Source: CBDBJQ01 sp965206405 (GTDB lineage: Bacteria; Pseudomonadota; Alphaproteobacteria; UBA8366). From it: 64,000 nucleotides of DNA. This document shows, piece after piece, positions 61,323-64,000 of the stretch (the first letter of the stretch is position 1; each line of letters opens with the position of its first letter). The stretch spans positions 620,001 through 684,000 of the forward strand of contig CBDBJQ010000006.1 in the NCBI GenBank assembly GCA_965206405.1, given 5' to 3'. Both the position numbers and the translations under genes were made by a program. Below the pieces are notes generated by a model, which saw only the letters and a list, made by a program, of their open reading frames with translations, did not search any database and was not told where the DNA came from.

Positions 61323-62122
61323 CTGTTGCGGCGCTGGGCCGGGTTCTGATTGTCGCGGGATCCGATTCCGGCGGCGGTGCCGGGATCCAGGCTGATATCA
61401 AGACAGTGACAGCCCTCGGCGGCTTTGCGATGACTGCGGTAACGGCAGTGACTGCCCAGAACACCACCGGCGTATTTGGAGTCTCGGCGCTGGACCCGGC
61501 CTTTGTCGCGCAACAGATCGAGGTGGTACTCGACGATCTCGGTGCCGATTGCATCAAAACGGGAATGCTTTCGGGCACAGGCGTCATCAACGCCGTGGCC
61601 GGGGCTCTCGAAACACACGCGCCGGCGGTTCCCCTGGTCGTCGATCCGGTGATGTTTGCCAAGGGCGGGCATCCCCTGCTCGCAACCGACGCCGTGGCGG
61701 GTCTGAAGGCCACGCTGTTGCCACGGGCGACCCTGGTGACTCCCAACATACCGGAGGCCGCCGCCCTGGCCGGCAGAGCCGTCGAGACGGTCGAGGACAT
61801 GGAACGGGCCGCTGTGGAAATCTGCAGTCTTGGCGCGGAAGCCGTGCTGGTGAAGGGCGGGCACCTTCCGGGTCCGGTGTTGACTGACATCCTCGTTGAT
61901 TCAACCGGAACCCTTCGCCTCGAGGATCCGCGCATTGAAACCCGCCATACCCACGGCACGGGTTGCACGCTTGCTTCCGCGATCGCAGTGCGGCTCGCCA
62001 CGGGAGTGCCATTGCATGATGCGGTTGCCGACGCTCGGGGGTATGTACGCGAGGCGATCCGGACCGCTCCCGATCTTGGCGCCGGGCACGGGCCGATGAA
62101 CCACGCCCATACGGTACACTGA
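61319..62122 (+). CDS. thiD: Hydroxymethylpyrimidine kinase / HMP-phosphate kinase ThiD
   Basis: ThiD phosphorylates HMP twice for thiamine synthesis. The 267-residue protein has the ribokinase-type pattern: VLIVAGSDSGGGAGIQADIKTV, AVTAQNTTGVFGV, KTGMLSGTGVINAV, VVDPVMFAKGG, LVTPNIPEAAALAG, VKGGHLPG and the C-terminal anion-hole and catalytic Asp region THGTGCTLASAIAVRLA. The GTG start overlaps the glmM stop by GTGA, so the two are probably coupled, although their pathways differ. Confidence 0.95.
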   Translation: MTVAALGRVLIVAGSDSGGGAGIQADIKTVTALGGFAMTAVTAVTAQNTTGVFGVSALDPAFVAQQIEVVLDDLGADCIKTGMLSGTGVINAVAGALETHAPAVPLVVDPVMFAKGGHPLLATDAVAGLKATLLPRATLVTPNIPEAAALAGRAVETVEDMERAAVEICSLGAEAVLVKGGHLPGPVLTDILVDSTGTLRLEDPRIETRHTHGTGCTLASAIAVRLATGVPLHDAVADARGYVREAIRTAPDLGAGHGPMNHAHTVH

Positions 62123-62145
62123 ACAAAATAAAACGGAGCTTTCTG

Positions 62146-63123
62146 GTGGATATTCCCAAGCGCGAAGATATTGAATCGGCAGCAGAGCTGATCTACCGGA
62201 CCATGCCGCCGACCCCGCAATATTGCTGGCCTCTCCTCTCGACGCGTTGCGGAACCGAGATCTGGGTCAAGCACGAGAACCACACGATGACCGGAGCCTT
62301 CAAGGTCCGGGGTGGAATCGTGCACATAGATGCCCTGGCACGGGAGCGATCCGATATTCCCGGGGTGATCGCCGCAACCCGGGGCAATCATGGCCAGTCA
62401 GTCGCCTTTGCGGCGCGAAACGCCGGTATCCGGTCCGTGGTCGTGGTACCGCACGACAACAGCCGGGAAAAGAACGCAGCCATGCGCGCCTTCGGTGCGG
62501 AACTGGTCGAGCATGGCCGCGATTTCAACGAGGCTTATGACTATGCACGCGAGCGGGCTGAAGCCGAGGGGTTGTATCCATTTCCATCCTACGATCTGGA
62601 TCTGGTCCGGGGCGTTGGCACCTATTCACTGGAGATTCTGTCGGCGGTGCCCGATCTCGATATCCTCTATGTGCCGCTCGGCCTCGGCTCAGGCGTGTGC
62701 GGTGCCGTTGCCGCTCGCGAAGCACTCGGGTTGAAGACGAACATCGTCGCCGCTGCTGCCGAGCAAGCGCCTTGCTATGCGCACTCGTTTGCAGCCGGCA
62801 AGCCGGTTTCGACGAACTCGGCGGATACGATTGCCGATGGTCTGGCGGTGCGCATTCCCGACGAACGTCCGCTCGAAGTCATACTCAAGGGCGTTGCCCG
62901 CATCGTCACCGTCTCTGAGGCCGAAATTGAGGCGGCGATGCGGTATTACTACACCGACACCCACAATCTTGCCGAAGGCGCCGGCGCGGCAGCCCTGGCT
63001 GCGGCGCTACAGGAGCGCGAGACCCTGGCGGGCAAGCGCGTCGGCCTGATCCTGTCCGGCGGCAATGTCGACAAGGAGATCTATCAGCGCATCCTCGGCG
63101 ACGCCCAGGTGGAGGCCGGATAA
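62146..63123 (+). CDS. Threonine dehydratase-like PLP enzyme, no ACT domain
   Basis: A fold-type II PLP enzyme of 325 residues. The Schiff-base Lys is in MTGAFKVRGGIVH, the PLP-phosphate Gly loop in LGLGSGVCGAVAA, and further family blocks are ATRGNHGQSVAFAARNAG and LSGGNVDKE. It lacks the C-terminal ACT regulation domain of biosynthetic IlvA, so it is more like catabolic threonine/serine dehydratases or the EutB type. The exact substrate is unclear. GTG 62146 follows GGAGCTTTCTG. A tandem repeat begins at its stop and a terminator follows. Confidence 0.88.
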   Translation: MDIPKREDIESAAELIYRTMPPTPQYCWPLLSTRCGTEIWVKHENHTMTGAFKVRGGIVHIDALARERSDIPGVIAATRGNHGQSVAFAARNAGIRSVVVVPHDNSREKNAAMRAFGAELVEHGRDFNEAYDYARERAEAEGLYPFPSYDLDLVRGVGTYSLEILSAVPDLDILYVPLGLGSGVCGAVAAREALGLKTNIVAAAAEQAPCYAHSFAAGKPVSTNSADTIADGLAVRIPDERPLEVILKGVARIVTVSEAEIEAAMRYYYTDTHNLAEGAGAAALAAALQERETLAGKRVGLILSGGNVDKEIYQRILGDAQVEAG

Positions 63124-63160
63124 GCTCCGGCGGCAAGCTCCGGCGGCAAGCTCCGGCGGC
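63122..63160. repeat. 13-bp tandem repeat x3 after the threonine dehydratase gene
   Basis: Three perfect copies of AAGCTCCGGCGGC starting within the TAA stop codon and running up to the terminator stem. The period is not a multiple of three. Confidence 0.95.
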
Positions 63161-63178
63161 AAAACCCCAGCGGGTTTT
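63161..63178 (+). terminator. Intrinsic terminator-like hairpin
   Basis: AAAACCC-CAGC-GGGTTTT is a perfect 7-bp stem with a 4-base loop, ending in four T plus CT. It lies 38 bases after the stop codon of the threonine dehydratase gene and is well placed to end the glmM-thiD-dehydratase transcript. Confidence 0.7.
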
Positions 63179-63315
63179 CTGGGTGGGTATCCTGAGCCAA
63201 TTATCCCGAGTAGATTCAAGGGTTAGAGGACAGCAAGAATCGGGTGTCGGGGGCAGTACCCGATGGGCATGATGGCACCGTTAGCGCGACTGTTCCGCAG
63301 CAAGGAGGCCAGACA

Positions 63316-64000
63316 ATGACCACTGCACATCATGTGCCGCATATCGGCATCACCCGGGCGATCGAGTATCTCGCCGAAAACTACGCCGGCCAACCTTCCC
63401 TGGGAGATGCTGCTTCGGAGGCGGGTCTCAGCCCGCATCATTTCCAGCGCCTGTTCACTCGGGATGTCGGCATCAGCCCGAAAAAGTTCGTCCAGCATCT
63501 GACACTGCGCCACGCCAAGGAAAGCCTTACGGATTCGGCGAGCGTCCTGGATGCAACCCTGGATGCGGGCCTTTCGGGACCGGGACGCCTGCATGATCTC
63601 TTCGTTGCCCATGAAGCGATGACTCCGGGGGAGTGGAAGCGCCACGGTGCCGGATTGCAGCTGACCTATGGCTGGCATCCGAGTCCCTTCGGATCCTGTC
63701 TGATCGTCGCCGGAGACCGCGGTGTCTGCGGCATGGCTTTCGCGCCTGAACCGGGATGCCAGGAAACCCTCGAGGATCTCGCCTCGTCCCTCGACGGGGC
63801 GGATTGGTCAGAGGACGCCGCTGCGACCGAAGCTTACGCAGAGCAGGCTTTCGGCGATGCAGGCGGCACGCTCCGGGTGGTCCTCAGGGGAACATCCTTT
63901 CAGATCAAAGTCTGGGAAGCACTGTTGCGGATTCCCGCCGGCCGGGTGGTCGACTATGGCGGTCTCGCCTCGGCCCTCGGCCAGCCGAGCGCGGCGCGCG
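63316..64000 (+). CDS. Ada-like AraC-HTH / methylguanine-DNA methyltransferase fusion, 3' partial
   Basis: The frame is open from ATG 63316 to the window end. AAGGAGG (63302-63308) lies 7 bases upstream, a perfect Shine-Dalgarno. The first ~100 residues are an AraC-type HTH pair (PSLGDAASEAGLSPHHFQRLFTRDVGISPKKFVQHL). Then comes the methyltransferase N-terminal ribonuclease-like part (LTYGWHPSPFGSCLIVAGDRGVCGMAF) and the start of the DNA-binding part (GTSFQIKVWEALLRIPAGRVVDYGGLA). The active-site PCHR motif would lie just beyond the window. The N-terminal Cys-rich methyl-phosphotriester domain of E. coli Ada is absent, so it would not sense methylation the same way. Confidence 0.92.
   Translation, partial: MTTAHHVPHIGITRAIEYLAENYAGQPSLGDAASEAGLSPHHFQRLFTRDVGISPKKFVQHLTLRHAKESLTDSASVLDATLDAGLSGPGRLHDLFVAHEAMTPGEWKRHGAGLQLTYGWHPSPFGSCLIVAGDRGVCGMAFAPEPGCQETLEDLASSLDGADWSEDAAATEAYAEQAFGDAGGTLRVVLRGTSFQIKVWEALLRIPAGRVVDYGGLASALGQPSAAR

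Overview
The window is a 64 kb piece of chromosome from a GC-rich Gram-negative bacterium, almost certainly an alphaproteobacterium and most like the Rhodospirillales. The evidence is gene order and protein family: yqeY-dnaG-rpoD, hflK-hflC-DUF2065-degP, a DUF4164 coiled-coil gene before zapA, efp next to a SuhB-like gene and a MotA/MotB-like pair, and ruvCAB-tolQRAB-pal-cpoB-tilS-ftsH-glmM. Nearly everything is core housekeeping. The only mobile element is one intact IS1380-type insertion sequence. There is no CRISPR array, prophage, toxin-antitoxin pair or recognisable defence island.

Layout. 0-6 kb: end of an LpxL-type lipid A acyltransferase, a CAU-anticodon tRNA, then rpoD, dnaG and yqeY on the minus strand. 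6.4-11.5 kb: carA, carB, greA. 11.6-17.1 kb: the rod-shape operon mreB-mreC-mreD-mrdA-rodA (minus). 17.5-21 kb: branched-chain amino acid genes ilvB-ilvN-ilvC (minus). 21-24.5 kb: miaA and serB (divergent) and an MFS transporter. 24.9-28.9 kb: hflK-hflC-DUF2065-degP (minus), inner-membrane and periplasmic protein quality control. 29-32 kb: mrp and an ABC exporter. 32-40 kb: fba-thiE-efp-suhB-like-[IS]-MotA-like-MotB-like, all minus. 40-45.5 kb: two unknown proteins, an alcohol dehydrogenase, gap and tkt. 45.7-48.8 kb: DUF4164, zapA, fthC, a YmdB-type phosphodiesterase and yebC. 48.8-61.3 kb: Holliday-junction genes, the Tol-Pal envelope machine, tilS, ftsH and glmM. 61.3-64 kb: thiD, a threonine dehydratase-like enzyme and an Ada-like protein cut by the window end.

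The genes fall into joined functions: cell wall and shape (MreBCD/PBP2/RodA, GlmM, ZapA, Tol-Pal with CpoB), membrane proteolysis (FtsH with its partners HflK/HflC, and DegP), central carbon metabolism (Fba, Gap, Tkt), amino acid and pyrimidine synthesis, and translation or tRNA maturation (EF-P, MiaA, TilS). Many gene pairs overlap by ATGA or GTGA, pointing to translational coupling.

The points most worth a second look are: a SuhB-like protein that seems to have lost all of its family's metal ligands; a DUF2065 gene whose only plausible start is AUA, created by the same base that sets the hflC stop codon; an IS inserted at a CTAG that is also the suhB-like stop codon; a non-flagellar stator-like pair with a very long coiled coil; a TolA whose middle domain is a TonB-like Pro-Lys-Pro-Glu repeat; and many short tandem duplications whose period is a multiple of three inside genes and usually not outside them.
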